NCBI GenBank assembly: GCA_009380075.1
Contig: WHSO01000020.1
Coordinates: 1-47,515 of the forward strand
Origin: Alphaproteobacteria bacterium
GTDB taxonomy: Bacteria; Pseudomonadota; Alphaproteobacteria; SMXQ01
DNA length: 47,515 nucleotides
Reading direction: 5' to 3'
Shown here one piece after another: positions 1 through 8,937 of this stretch (its first letter is position 1; every line of letters starts with the position of its first letter). The translations under genes were made by a program, and so were the position numbers. Under the pieces are notes generated by a model that had not been told where the DNA came from, did not search any database, and worked only from the letters and a program-made list of their open reading frames with translations.

Positions 1-471
1 CTTGGTGGCGCCGGACCCCTTGGCACGCGCCGTGGCGATGTCGACGACCTCGACCGCGTCGGGATCGAGCCTGAGCGGCTCCACGTCCACGCGGCGCACC
101 GGCATGCGCGGGTCGAAGGCGGCCATCTGCAGCAGCTCGAGGTCCTCGCCCTCGCTCGCGCTCTCGAACCAGTATTGCTCGCCCGCCGGCAAGAGGATGC
201 CCTCGTGCGGGCCGAACTCGCCGATCACCGCGTCGCCGGGGCCGTAGAACCGCACCCGGCCCTTGAGCACCATCCAGAAGCCGTCCATGCCGTCATGGGA
301 ATGGAGGTTGTTCTCGCCGCCCGAACGCACCACCTGGATGCGGCCACGGATGAGCCGGCTCTTGGCCAGCTCGATGATCATCTTGTCGCCCGACAGCGTA
401 TCGGGCTTCCTGTAGCTGAACGTGACGTAGCCGGACGCGGTGCCCGGCTTGCCGGAAGGGGCAGCCGTCAT
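1..471 (-). CDS. Cupin-domain protein (partial, runs off left edge)
   Basis: This frame is open to the left edge, so the C-terminus is missing. It starts at an ATG preceded by AGGAG. The visible 157 residues contain a single cupin beta-barrel: a stretch with HSHDGMDGFW, then a Gly-rich turn and GPHEGILLPAG, ending in a region rich in acidic and Val residues. The two His and the following residues resemble a cupin metal site. The substrate cannot be told; small cupins of this kind include dioxygenases, isomerases and sugar- or sensor-binding proteins. It lies downstream of the EF-G-like gene on the same strand, about 200 bp away. Confidence 0.75.
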   Translation of the reverse strand, partial: MTAAPSGKPGTASGYVTFSYRKPDTLSGDKMIIELAKSRLIRGRIQVVRSGGENNLHSHDGMDGFWMVLKGRVRFYGPGDAVIGEFGPHEGILLPAGEQYWFESASEGEDLELLQMAAFDPRMPVRRVDVEPLRLDPDAVEVVDIATARAKGSGATK

Positions 472-668
472 GGGCGATCTCCTGTTCGATGAGCTGAGCG
501 ATTATCCTGGTGCCGAAGGTCCCTGGTACATGGCCGTCCCGCACCCAAAAGGCATGGTGGAGGCCGATCTGCGCCTCCCGCGGGAGCGCCCGCACTATAG
601 CGTTTCGCCTCCGGGGCGCCACAAAAAAGAGGCCGCGTTTTTGGTGCCGGACGGTGTGCGCCTGGGCC

Positions 669-2708
669 CTATTGCGCGGCGACGGCGCCGCCGCCACGGG
701 CCTGGATGATGCGCTCGGCCTCCTTGCCGCTGATCTCCACCAGGTGGTCGAAGGCCATGGTGAAGCTGCCGAGCCCGAGCGTCGCCGAACGCAGTTCGAT
801 GATCAGGTCGGACAGCTCCGCCTGGGGCATATGGGCCGTCACCTCGTCCCAGCCGGGCCAGCCCGGCCTGGCGTCGAAGCCGAGGATGCGGCCGCGGCGG
901 CTGGAGACGATGGTGTTCGCCTTGCTGGTGAATTCCGACGGCACCGAGATCGTCACTGCGCAGATCGGCTCCAGAAGGACCGGATCGCACTTCGGCAGGC
1001 CCTCGCTCATGGCGATGCGGGCGGCCTGCTTGAACGCCGCTTCCGACGAATCGACCGAATGGTAGGTGCCGTCGGTGAGCGTCACCGCGATGTCCACCAC
1101 CGGGAAACCCAGCGGGCCGCGCACGAGGTAGTCCTTTACGCCATCCTCCACCGCCGGGATGTACTGGCGCGGGATATGGCCGCCGAAGATCTTGTCCTCG
1201 AAGACGAAGCCCTTGCCGCGCGGCAGAGGGCGGATCTCGACGTGGATGTCGCCGAACTGCCCGTGGCCGCCGGTCTGGCGCTTGAAGCGGCCGTGCTCGG
1301 CGACCGACTTGCGGATGGTTTCCTTGTAGGGCACGTCGGGGCGCCCGCGCGTGGTCTTGAGGTTGTATTTGCTGGCCAGCCGGTCGAAGGCGAGGGAGAG
1401 ATGCATCTCGCCCTGGCCCTGGAGCAGCATCTGCTGGGTATCGGCGACGTGGACGACCGACAAAGCGCGGTCCTCCTCGCACAGCTTGTGCAGCGCGCCG
1501 GACAGCTTGACGTCGTCGGCCCGGTTCTCGGTGCCGATGACCTGGGCGAAGACCGGCGACAGCGGATCGGGCCAGCCGAGGATCTCGACCGCCGCTCCCG
1601 ACGGCGTCAGCACCGCGCCGGCATGGACCTCCTCCATGCGGCCGAAGGCGACCACGTCGCCGGCCCCGGCAGCGGCGAGCTTCGACGTCTCCACCCCCTG
1701 CACCCGCAGCACGCCCGACACGCGCACCCCGCCCAGCGTTTCGCCGTCCTTGATGGTGCCGCGGAAGACGCGGGCCAGCGCCAGCTTGCCGACATGGGGC
1801 ACGAAGGCGGTCTTGAATACCTGGGCCAGCGCCTCGCCCTCCGCGTCGATCCCCTTGCGCGCGGCGGTGACGGAAACGTCGGGAGTCTCGTGGCGCAGGA
1901 GCTTGAGAAGGCGGCGCACGCCGTGGTCGTGCTGCGCCGCGCCGAGGACCACCGGCACGATCAGGTTCTGGGCGAGGTCGTGGGCGAGGTCGGCGTAGAC
2001 CTCGCTCTTTTCCGGCGTCGTGTCCTCGATCAGCTTTTCCAGCAGCTTGTCGTCGAAGTCGGCCAGCGATTCGAGCATCTCCGCCCGCGCCTCGCCGGTG
2101 CGCGCCGTCATGTCGTCGGGCAGCGGGATGAGATCCGACGCCTCGCCCTCCTTGTAGTGGTAGGCACGCTCGCTCACGAGGTCATAGTAGCCGGTGACGC
2201 CGTCGCCTTCGCGAATCGGCACCTGGCGCAGCACCAACGGCAGCTTGGACCGGTTCTGCAGTTCGGACAGCACGTCGCGAACGCGGTTTTCGGTATTGTC
2301 GATCTTGTTGATGAACAGCACGTGGGGCACGCCGATGTCTTCGAGATAGCGCAGAACAGGTGCGACCACCGCGGCGCGGTCGATCTCCGGCTCGCACACC
2401 ACCACCGCGGCATCGGCCACGCTGAGCGCATCCATCGCTTCCTGGAGCAGTTCCACCGAGCCGGGGCAGTCCAGGAAACGCCACTGATCGCCCATGAATT
2501 CGCCGTGGGCGACGTTGACTTCGACCCCCATCTGGCGCGCCCTGGCCTCGGCCGAGGTATCGCCGACGGTGGTGCCGTCCTTGACCGTGCCCTTGCGGTG
2601 GCGCGTGCCGGAGACGTAGAGAAGACTTTCGAGCAGCGTCGTCTTGCCGCTGAGGTAGGGTCCAACCAGGGCGACACATCTTGGCGCCGTGGATTGCGCT
2701 TCGCTCAT
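669..2708 (-). CDS. Elongation factor G-like translational GTPase
   Basis: The product has 679 residues. The ATG at 2708 is chosen over upstream in-frame codons because GGGAGAG precedes it and the protein fold begins there. The N-terminal G domain has a P-loop GPYLSGKT, DCPGS in place of the usual DTPGH, and NKID for guanine recognition. EF-G-type domains II to V follow, with domain IV (KQTGGHGQFG) and domain V intact to the end. Canonical EF-G has a catalytic His after DTPG; here it is Ser. This fits a divergent EF-G-like family found beside the true FusA, whose role is unsettled. True fusA normally sits with rpsL-rpsG-tuf, which are absent here, so this is very likely the paralogue. Confidence 0.9.
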   Translation of the reverse strand: MSEAQSTAPRCVALVGPYLSGKTTLLESLLYVSGTRHRKGTVKDGTTVGDTSAEARARQMGVEVNVAHGEFMGDQWRFLDCPGSVELLQEAMDALSVADAAVVVCEPEIDRAAVVAPVLRYLEDIGVPHVLFINKIDNTENRVRDVLSELQNRSKLPLVLRQVPIREGDGVTGYYDLVSERAYHYKEGEASDLIPLPDDMTARTGEARAEMLESLADFDDKLLEKLIEDTTPEKSEVYADLAHDLAQNLIVPVVLGAAQHDHGVRRLLKLLRHETPDVSVTAARKGIDAEGEALAQVFKTAFVPHVGKLALARVFRGTIKDGETLGGVRVSGVLRVQGVETSKLAAAGAGDVVAFGRMEEVHAGAVLTPSGAAVEILGWPDPLSPVFAQVIGTENRADDVKLSGALHKLCEEDRALSVVHVADTQQMLLQGQGEMHLSLAFDRLASKYNLKTTRGRPDVPYKETIRKSVAEHGRFKRQTGGHGQFGDIHVEIRPLPRGKGFVFEDKIFGGHIPRQYIPAVEDGVKDYLVRGPLGFPVVDIAVTLTDGTYHSVDSSEAAFKQAARIAMSEGLPKCDPVLLEPICAVTISVPSEFTSKANTIVSSRRGRILGFDARPGWPGWDEVTAHMPQAELSDLIIELRSATLGLGSFTMAFDHLVEISGKEAERIIQARGGGAVAAQ

Positions 2709-3169
2709 CAAGCTCTCCCGTTGTTGGCCGGGACCAGGCTCGCGGGCGGCTGGGGGCGCCCCTGGAACGCGACGCCCTGCGCGCGTCGGGGCTCGATCAA
2801 CCGCGCGGCCCGAAACCGACGGTTTTCTTTCGCTGATCAAGTCTCCCCCGGGTGCGGCGGTGGATGCAACCGGATTCGCCCCCTACCCGCCATCTCGCAA
2901 GGAAATTACCGGCGGCGCGGTGCGGGGCCCCCGGGTTTGCGTCAGCCAGGGAGCTGCACAGGACCGACAAGCAGGCGGTGCTTTTCGGACCACAGGCGTT
3001 CCCGTCAGAAGCGGAGAAAACGTTTGCCTGGGGAACGGGTGGCGGAACATCGGCAGCCCGCCAAAGCTCGCCACTCGATCTTGGCTCCGGGGCGCTCACC
3101 AACTGGTCACGTGCTCCCAGGTGCCAACCATGCTCTGCTGGGATTACCTGTTGGATATACGGGATCGAC
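2709..3169. other. 461-bp intergenic region without a convincing gene
   Basis: This gap separates two divergently transcribed genes, the EF-G-like gene (minus) and the PqqD-HprK gene (plus), so it should hold both promoters. Open frames cross it on both strands, but their translations are Arg/Pro/Gly-rich and lack a ribosome binding site. No tRNA, hairpin terminator or clear sigma-70 promoter was recognised. Base composition is somewhat less GC-rich than in flanking core genes. Confidence 0.5.
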
Positions 3170-4381
3170 ATGACGATGCGTCTCGTGAGGGAACGGCCGC
3201 CGTTGCTGCCCGAAGTGTCGCCTCAGGTGAGTCTGCATTTCCTGGACGATGACGGGCTCCTGTTTGATGCAGCGGAGCGGCGGCTCTATGCCCTCAACAC
3301 GGTTGCGACCTTCATCTGGTGCTGTCTTGAGGAAGCTTTCGGGCGTGACGAGACCCTGGAGCGGCTTGAGCGCAGCTTCGGCTTCTCCCTTGCCGAGGCG
3401 GACACGCACCTCGCCGGCATCCTCGCCGAGTGGCGTGAGCTTGGATTATTGGCAGAATCGGCGCCCAAGAGTGAGACCGCATCGGCCAATTCCCCGCCCC
3501 AAGGGATACCGCGCTATGTGAACAACGTGTCGGGGACGGGTCCGGTCTACCGCCTGCTCGACCTGCACTTCTCAGTTCGGGGTTCGCCGACCGCACTGGT
3601 GGATGATCTCGTGCCGCTCCTTGAACCGCTGCGGGTGGCGCCGCTTGCGGACGAAGTCCTGCTGCTCGAGCTCGTCGAAGGCGAGCAGGGGCTCGCCGTA
3701 ATAAGCGGCCAACGTACACTCGCCCGCTGCGCCCGGCGCGACGAACTCGTTCCCTTGGTCAAAGGCAGCCTGGTGCAACTCGCACTCGAGCGGAGCGGCG
3801 ACTTACTCGGGCTTCATGCAGCGAGCGCCAGTCTTGGCGGCCGGTGCGTGCTCCTACCCGGGGTCTCCGGTAGTGGCAAGAGTACGCTGGCCGGTGCACT
3901 CGCCGCGCGCGGCATACCCCTCCTCGGCGACGACAATGTCGTCCTCGCCGCCGAGACGCTTGAAGCGCGCCCCATCCCCTTCGGCATCTGCCTCAAGCAG
4001 GATGGATGGGACCTGCATCGTGCCGCGTTCCCTTTTCTCGACACATTGTCCGTGTACCGCCGTTTCGACGGCAAAAGGCTGCGCTACATCATACCGCCCG
4101 GCGACGGGGTACTGGTCGAGCCGGACCATCGCGAGCCGGTCGGCGCGATCGTCTTTCCCTGCCGCACAGGGCAGGAAACGGCCGAAATCGTCCCCATCCC
4201 CCGGACGCAGGCGCTTGCCCGTCTCTTCAGCGGTTGCTGTCCGCTCGGCCCCGCCCTCGACCACGACAAGGTGGCACGCCTCGTCGCCTGGACTCGGGGC
4301 GTTTACTGCGGCGAGTTGCACTTCGGTCCGCTCGACGCGGCGGTAGATGCGCTGCTGAGGCTACGGTCATGTTTCCCTTGA
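3170..4381 (+). CDS. PqqD-like domain fused to HPr-kinase-related kinase
   Basis: The product has 403 residues. Residues 20-100 look like a PqqD-type domain (LLFDAAERRLYALN, then a helical stretch ending WRELGLLAE), the fold that presents peptides to RiPP-modifying enzymes. After a linker, the C-terminal half resembles the catalytic core of HPr kinase/phosphorylase: P-loop GVSGSGKS at 231-238 followed by GIPLLGDDNVVL. The usual HprK N-terminal domain and PTS genes are absent, so HPr is an unlikely substrate. Related PqqD plus HprK-like pairs (called HPr-rel-A systems in family databases) are predicted to phosphorylate an unknown peptide or small molecule; here both parts are one polypeptide. 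The start follows only a weak GGGAT; an ATG two codons later is possible. It overlaps the next gene by 13 bp. Confidence 0.8.
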   Translation: MTMRLVRERPPLLPEVSPQVSLHFLDDDGLLFDAAERRLYALNTVATFIWCCLEEAFGRDETLERLERSFGFSLAEADTHLAGILAEWRELGLLAESAPKSETASANSPPQGIPRYVNNVSGTGPVYRLLDLHFSVRGSPTALVDDLVPLLEPLRVAPLADEVLLLELVEGEQGLAVISGQRTLARCARRDELVPLVKGSLVQLALERSGDLLGLHAASASLGGRCVLLPGVSGSGKSTLAGALAARGIPLLGDDNVVLAAETLEARPIPFGICLKQDGWDLHRAAFPFLDTLSVYRRFDGKRLRYIIPPGDGVLVEPDHREPVGAIVFPCRTGQETAEIVPIPRTQALARLFSGCCPLGPALDHDKVARLVAWTRGVYCGELHFGPLDAAVDALLRLRSCFP

Positions 4382-5478
4382 GCTCGGCCCAGCGCGCGGT
4401 CGTCGACGTGCTGCGGCCGAATGCCGGAGGAGCAGACGCCGCGTGGCGGCAGACGAGGATTGACTGGCACAAGGCGCTTTCCTATGCGAATGCGCATTAT
4501 CTCGTGCCAGCGCTCTATTCGTCGCTCAGAAAGGCCGGCTACCTTACTGATTTGCCGCCCGATGTCCGCGACTATCTCGCGCTGCTCCATCGCAGCAACA
4601 GCGTGCGGAACGGGCGTCTGGCGGCACAGGCGCGAGAACTCGTGACCGGACTCAACGAGGGCGGCATCAGGCCCATGCTGCTGAAGGGCGGGCTGGCGCT
4701 GGTCGACAATCATTACGATGATCCGGCCGAGCGCATGCTGAGCGACCTCGATGTTCTGATACCCGTCGGTAGCATAGAGTCGGCGCTGCGATCACTAGAC
4801 GCCCTAGGCTACGCCGTCCTCACTCTCTCTCTGCCCGGCGATCATGCCTATGCCAATTTCGGGCGCGACGGCGATGCGGGGGCTGTCGACCTCCATGTCG
4901 AACTGATCGACGCCCACTATCTGCTCGGCGCGCGCGAGGTCTGGCAGCGGGCGCGACCGGTTTCCTGGGAGGGCGCGCACCTATTCCTTCCGTCCGCGAC
5001 GGATGCCCTCCTCCATAACCTTCTGCATGCACAAGTGCATTATCTTGGGGGCTACTACCGGGGCGAGATAGAGCTGCGGCAGCTCTACGACTTTGTGGCG
5101 ATCGCTCGCCATGGCGGCGGCGACGTTGACTGGCGCTTCATCACGGAACGACTCACCTTGCATCGCCTCCTTATACCGTTGCAGTCTTACGTGTTGGCGG
5201 CAAACTGTCTTTTCGGGCTACCGTGGCCGTTCGAACAGAGGCCGCGTTGGCGCGCGCGCATGCATTTCCGCCGCTGCCTCATCCAGCAGCGCCTGCCGCG
5301 ACTGGCACAGGCAAATGTTCCTTGGGCCAATCTTCGCAACGATTTTGCCCGTCACCGCATGGACAGACTCTACGAGCCTCGGCACCCGCTCGTCCTGCGA
5401 TGGCTGCAACACGCGCTGGGAACCCTGCAAAAAGGTGGCCTCCGCCTCGCGGTCGACCGCCTTATTCGCACGCGCTGA
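4369..5478 (+). CDS. Nucleotidyltransferase-like protein (NTP_transf_5 type)
   Basis: The product has 369 residues and starts 13 bp inside the kinase gene, so the two are almost certainly translated together. Residues 104-111 (LLKGGLAL) and 125-130 (SDLDVL) match the KG and DxD signature of the uncharacterised nucleotidyltransferase family PF14907; the two Asp would bind metal. A long helical C-terminal region follows. Family members often sit beside HprK-like and PqqD-like genes. The activity (NMP or sugar transfer to a peptide, lipid or small molecule) is unknown. Codon use is less GC-biased than in neighbouring core genes. Confidence 0.75.
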   Translation: MFPLSSAQRAVVDVLRPNAGGADAAWRQTRIDWHKALSYANAHYLVPALYSSLRKAGYLTDLPPDVRDYLALLHRSNSVRNGRLAAQARELVTGLNEGGIRPMLLKGGLALVDNHYDDPAERMLSDLDVLIPVGSIESALRSLDALGYAVLTLSLPGDHAYANFGRDGDAGAVDLHVELIDAHYLLGAREVWQRARPVSWEGAHLFLPSATDALLHNLLHAQVHYLGGYYRGEIELRQLYDFVAIARHGGGDVDWRFITERLTLHRLLIPLQSYVLAANCLFGLPWPFEQRPRWRARMHFRRCLIQQRLPRLAQANVPWANLRNDFARHRMDRLYEPRHPLVLRWLQHALGTLQKGGLRLAVDRLIRTR

Positions 5479-5530
5479 GATGCCTGCCTATAACCGCCAT
5501 GCGAGGGGAAGAAGGACAGACCGGTGATGA

Positions 5531-5566
5531 CCGGAGAAAGTCCAGCAAAGCGCCGGCTTTCCCCGG
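5531..5566. terminator. Possible bidirectional terminator hairpin
   Basis: CCGGAGAAAG at 5531-5540 pairs with CTTTCCCCGG at 5557-5566, with one mismatch in ten and a 16-nt loop. It lies between the convergent nucleotidyltransferase gene and the small peptide gene. There is no clear T-run on either side, so the call rests on position and pairing only. Confidence 0.35.
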
Positions 5567-5589
5567 TTCATCAAGCCATAAAGCTTATA

Positions 5590-5835
5590 TTAACGCACTT
5601 CGTCGGCGGACTTTTGGGGGGCGTTCGGCGAAGAGTTGCTACCGGAATTGCCCGGCACGCCGTCCCCGCCACCATTGCCGAAGCCATTGTTGCTGGCCAT
5701 GGCGTAGTTTCGCTTCGCGTCGGCCAGCATCAGCGCCATCGCCGGTGGTGTCGCTACGGCAAACTTACCGCAGGCTAAGAGAAACCGTCGCCGAGCCTCG
5801 ACGACCTCGTCATTTGTTTCCGGTTTAAGAGGCAT
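5590..5835 (-). CDS. Small RR/CGKFA/TPPA peptide with Gly/Asn-rich tail (candidate substrate)
   Basis: The product has 81 residues. The ATG at 5835 has a near-perfect ribosome binding site (AGGAGGAG) directly upstream. Residues 1-14 are polar and acidic, RRRFLL at 15-20 resembles a twin-arginine motif, CGKFA is at 22-26, and a short hydrophobic stretch with TPPAM reaches about residue 39. The rest is disordered and Gly/Asn/Ser-rich (NNGFGNGGGDGVPGNSG at 49-65). I recall similar small unnamed alphaproteobacterial proteins with RR-FL-CG-FA-TPPA but no assigned function. The hydrophobic part is short for a membrane segment. It faces the kinase/nucleotidyltransferase pair convergently, 111 bp away, so it is a candidate substrate; this is inference. 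Confidence 0.65.
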   Translation of the reverse strand: MPLKPETNDEVVEARRRFLLACGKFAVATPPAMALMLADAKRNYAMASNNGFGNGGGDGVPGNSGSNSSPNAPQKSADEVR

Positions 5836-6062
5836 ATTCTCCTCCTCTTTTTGCAGTAATTGCTCCCGTCGCCTATTTAAAATTTTACCAAACATAATCT
5901 CGCATAAGCGTGATCATCCTGTGTCTTTCGGGGACAGTCCGGGAAACCAAGAAGTCCCTGAAAAGAAGTCTCTTTTAGTAGACGCGGCGCAGCAGGCAAA
6001 AACCGGCAGCCCGGGCCGGAGCCGATAACATAGCCGGGTAGTGAGTTACGGAGTGAGGCTGC

Positions 6063-7319
<1,257 letters not shown>

Positions 7320-7411
7320 CTACGCAAAGCCGCGCAACCGCGCAACCGGGTAACCGGTGGCGGCGCGATTTTGATGTAACGGACGTGCGGCGCCCGGGCC
7401 GCGCGGCCGGC

Positions 7412-8272
7412 TCAAGCCGCGGTGCCGGCCCCCGCCGCCGCGCGCGCCGCGGTGATACGGCGCCAGCCCGTGCGCGCCAGCGCCAGCACCAGCACGATCG
7501 CCGCGCCGATGGCCACGCCCCAGGCGGGACGGAAGGCGATTACGGCGAAATTGGCCTCGAGAACCATGAGCGGGTTGACGCCAAGCTTGATCGCGTAATA
7601 CCCCGCCTCCCCCAGCGCCGTCGTCACCGCCGAGGCGGCGCCGATGACCGCCAGCGCGACGCCGCCCGGCCGGCGCCGGCCGAGCCGGCGCGAGTACATC
7701 CGCGCCGCCATCAGCCACAGATAGAACCCCATCATCAGGATCGGTTCGGTGACGGTGGCCTTCGACTGCATGAAGAAATGCACGGAGGCAAGGATTGCGA
7801 TGACGTAGATGATGCGGTGCAGCTTCTGCCAGCGCGGGCCGAGGCGGTGCATCCAGCCGTCGGTCGAGGTCGCGGCGAGGACGGCGAGGCCGACCAGTCC
7901 GACAAAACCGATGGTGAGGTAGATGCGCTTGACGATTTCGGTCGCGACAAACAGCAGGGCCCACTTCTCCTGCACCACGTAGAGCGTGATATGGGCGAAG
8001 CCATAGGCGAAGGCGGCGACGCCGATCATGCGGCGCACCTCGATCAGGCGGGTCAGGCCGAGGGATTCGCGCAGCGGCGTCACCGCCAGCGACACGAACA
8101 GCAGGCGGATCATCCACCGCCCAACCTCGCGCACCGCGGCGTTGGCCGGCCGGCCGCCCAGGTTGCCCATGATGTAGTCCGCCACGAGGAAAGCCCCCGG
8201 CACGAACAGCGCCAGGAACACCGCGAGCTTGAACCACGACAGGCGTCCGCTGTAATCGTGCCACGGCCACAC
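7412..8272 (-). CDS. msrQ: MsrQ, heme-binding membrane subunit of MsrPQ (YedZ)
   Basis: The product has 286 residues with about six hydrophobic helices. MsrQ is the b-type cytochrome that passes electrons from the quinone pool or flavin to periplasmic MsrP, which repairs methionine sulfoxide. Candidate heme-ligand His residues lie in FAYGFAHITLYVV and in KLHRIIYVIAILASVHF. The C-terminus has extra hydrophobic residues and an Ala/Gly-rich tail. msrP, normally upstream in the same operon, is not adjacent here. The gene diverges from the copper cluster that starts about 200 bp away. Confidence 0.88.
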   Translation of the reverse strand: MWPWHDYSGRLSWFKLAVFLALFVPGAFLVADYIMGNLGGRPANAAVREVGRWMIRLLFVSLAVTPLRESLGLTRLIEVRRMIGVAAFAYGFAHITLYVVQEKWALLFVATEIVKRIYLTIGFVGLVGLAVLAATSTDGWMHRLGPRWQKLHRIIYVIAILASVHFFMQSKATVTEPILMMGFYLWLMAARMYSRRLGRRRPGGVALAVIGAASAVTTALGEAGYYAIKLGVNPLMVLEANFAVIAFRPAWGVAIGAAIVLVLALARTGWRRITAARAAAGAGTAA

Positions 8273-8467
8273 GGGCCCAGTCCTCCTCCTGCTTCACGTC
8301 GGCTGACGTCCACGGCGCCCTATGTAGCAGCAGAACGGGCGCCGCAGGCTTCAAAATCCCGCGAGGCGCCGTGAACGACCGCCAAGCGACGTGCCGCCGC
8401 ATCTTCCCCTGCATCGCTGGCACGCGGAGGGCAGGGCCTCGACTCCGCCTTGGCAAAGACCTAGATT

Positions 8468-8815
8468 ATGCGGGTCATGAAACTTATGGCACGGCTCCTG
8501 TTCATCGGCGTGATTATGGCCCTTGCGGCCGGAAGCGTCGTTCATGCGGCCGACATGTCCGGCATGAGTGCCAACATGGCCGCGATGACGGACGGCATGG
8601 CCCCCGACTGCAACGGCTGCAGCAGCGAAGGCGATAACGGCACGGTTGAAAAGGCCTGCCCCGATGTCTGCGTGACGCCGGCCGTCGCCGTTCTTCCCGC
8701 GGCAGCGACGATCGCCGCCCGGGATTCGGACGATGCCGGTTTTCACGTGGCAGGGCTGATCGCCGGTCCGTCCGGCCCGCCCGATCCCTACCCTCCCAAA
8801 CCAGCCCTGAACTGA
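8468..8815 (+). CDS. Exported Met/Cys-rich small protein of copper cluster
   Basis: The product has 115 residues. It begins with a Sec-type signal (hydrophobic LLFIGVIMALAAG, probable cleavage after VHA). The next part carries many Met (MSGMSANMAAMTDGM) and then Cys in CNGC and CPDVC, which suggests soft-metal binding in the periplasm. The tail is Pro-rich (GPPDPYPPKP). No named family is recognised. It leads a same-strand run with a multicopper oxidase and other copper-linked genes, so a copper role is inferred. A second ATG three codons later is equally possible; neither has a strong ribosome binding site. Confidence 0.7.
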   Translation: MRVMKLMARLLFIGVIMALAAGSVVHAADMSGMSANMAAMTDGMAPDCNGCSSEGDNGTVEKACPDVCVTPAVAVLPAAATIAARDSDDAGFHVAGLIAGPSGPPDPYPPKPALN

Positions 8816-8937
8816 CGACGCCCCCGGCGGGCGACGTTCCTCCCGCGGCCAACGCGCGGCGGGGGGCGGCGGTATGCCGGCATCCCTGCGGCACGGCCCA
8901 AGGTCGCCGGACGTTCCAACCGTTCAGGACTGCGAAT

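Noticed and set aside
510-3173. Long open frame on the + strand opposite the EF-G-like gene
   Set aside because: It is an antisense shadow of a GC-rich gene. The translation is Arg/Leu/Ala/His-rich with no fold motif, while the minus strand carries a complete EF-G-like protein.
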